The translations under genes were made by a program, and so were the position numbers. A stretch of 64,000 nucleotides of DNA from Pseudomonas sp. TH43 (GTDB taxonomy: Bacteria; Pseudomonadota; Gammaproteobacteria; Pseudomonadales; Pseudomonadaceae), in assembly GCF_016650635.1 (NCBI RefSeq), contig NZ_JAEKFI010000004.1:2216501-2280500 (forward strand), in the 5' to 3' direction. Every line of letters begins with the position of its first letter. The first letter of the stretch is position 1. A model generated the notes under the pieces. It saw only the letters and a program-made list of their open reading frames with translations, did not search any database and was not told the origin of the DNA. Below are positions 63,309-64,000 of the stretch, piece after piece.

Positions 63309-64000
63309 ATGGAAAGACTCAAAGCCTATTTTCAGCGGCACGGCAACGCCCCCTTCAAATTCGGCGAGGGTCGGGTCAGTGGCTACATCTCGGCCACGCT
63401 CGGGCTGTTGAGCCTGCTGGCGGTGTTCTGCTTCCTGTTTCCCGAATGGTTGACCACGGCCGAGCTGCGCAAGGTCTACGACGAGCAATTCGCGCGCACC
63501 ACCCTGTTGCTCGGACTGGTGCTGTCGTTCAGCCTCGGTACCCTGAACATCCTGCTCAACAAGCGTAAACGTCTGGGCATCACCGGCCTGGTTGCGTCAG
63601 GGCTGGCAGTGATTCTCGGCGGCACCAATGTGCAGGTCAGCGAGGTCGGGCAGACCCCTTACTCGCTCGGTCTGGACTGGTTTGTGCTGGCGCTGCTGAT
63701 CTCGGCCATCGTGTTTATTCCGCTGGAAAAGCTGTATTCCAAAGACCCCGAGCAGAACATCCTGCGCCCGCACTGGCGTACCGACCTGACCTACTTTTTC
63801 GTCAGCCACATGCTGGTGCAGTTCATCCTGATTTTCATCACCGCCTCGTCGGGTTACATCGCCGGTTGGGCAGTGTCGCCGGGCTTGCAGGCCAGCGTAC
63901 AAAGCCTGCCGTTGGTGGTGCAGTTCCTGCTGGCGATACTGGTGGCGGATCTGGGCCAGTACTGGTTGCATCGGCTCTACCATGTTGTGCCAATTCTATG
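63309..64000 (+). CDS. Sterol desaturase/fatty acid hydroxylase family protein, N-terminal part (truncated by window edge)
   Basis: Open from ATG 63309 to the window end, 230 codons. About five hydrophobic segments are present. The last visible motif WLHRLYHVVP holds the first H-x3-H histidine box of the di-iron fatty acid hydroxylase superfamily; the remaining boxes would lie beyond the window. Members hydroxylate or desaturate lipid acyl or sterol-like substrates in the membrane. The substrate cannot be told here. Confidence 0.7.
   Translation, partial: MERLKAYFQRHGNAPFKFGEGRVSGYISATLGLLSLLAVFCFLFPEWLTTAELRKVYDEQFARTTLLLGLVLSFSLGTLNILLNKRKRLGITGLVASGLAVILGGTNVQVSEVGQTPYSLGLDWFVLALLISAIVFIPLEKLYSKDPEQNILRPHWRTDLTYFFVSHMLVQFILIFITASSGYIAGWAVSPGLQASVQSLPLVVQFLLAILVADLGQYWLHRLYHVVPIL

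Overview
The window is a Pseudomonas chromosome, most likely from the P. fluorescens group. Three things point there: gene order closely follows the P. aeruginosa block from aceF/aceE back to motA/motB, proteins such as AceF (three lipoyl domains, DHRVING motif), WaaP and RhdA are of Pseudomonas/Azotobacter type, and operon ends carry GTGGGAGCGAGC-type REP palindromes typical of fluorescent pseudomonads. It is essentially core chromosome. I saw no insertion sequence, prophage, CRISPR array, tRNA or rRNA.

Layout. 1-235: N-terminus of a PhoD-like phosphatase gene (minus). 516-5122: aceEF, pyruvate dehydrogenase E1 and E2 (minus), with two matching operator-like palindromes in the divergent region before glnE. 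5507-8446: glnE. 8479-9509: eight tandem 134-bp units built from REP pairs, where pseudomonads usually carry ilvE. 9582-24053: a long run of LPS core genes (waaF, waaC, waaG, waaP, three further kinase-like genes, carbamoyltransferase, glycosyltransferases, mig-14, dnpA, wapR). 24072-27151: a membrane acyltransferase and a WaaL O-antigen ligase fused to a kinase-like domain (minus). 27306-30829: msbA and hldE. 30991-33969: a three-gene minus-strand operon (FAD oxidoreductase, aldo/keto reductase, Nudix-like protein). 34169-36788: SMR efflux gene, divergent LysR gene, then waaA. 36959-38392: tolC-like outer membrane protein. 38602-42176: TPP riboswitch, thiC and the HMP transporter gene cytX. 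42145-55809: lipoprotein, nudF, DUF1249, cpdA, yqiA, parE, phytase-like esterase, periplasmic aspartic protease, parC, PqiC-like lipoprotein, AhpA/YtjB-like protein and serB. 55939-62xxx: a frameshifted gene, psd, rhdA, an HDOD gene, then motAB behind a sigma-28 promoter. 63309 to the end: a truncated sterol desaturase-family gene.

How the genes work together. Much of the window serves the outer membrane. HldE makes the ADP-heptose precursor, WaaA adds Kdo, WaaC and WaaF add heptose, WaaG and the other transferases extend the core, and WaaP and related kinases phosphorylate it. WapO-type carbamoylation decorates it, MsbA flips core-lipid A, and WaaL attaches O-antigen. Other blocks serve central carbon entry (aceEF), nitrogen control (glnE), thiamine pyrimidine synthesis and salvage (thiC-cytX), chromosome decatenation (parE/parC), phosphatidylethanolamine synthesis (psd) and flagellar torque (motAB).

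The observations most worth following are the WaaL-kinase fusion whose catalytic Asp is replaced by Ser, the frameshift caused by a 4-bp tandem duplication at 56187-56194, the REP array in place of ilvE, the paired operators before aceE, the Nudix-like box in an otherwise unnamed protein, and a near-consensus FliA promoter for motAB.
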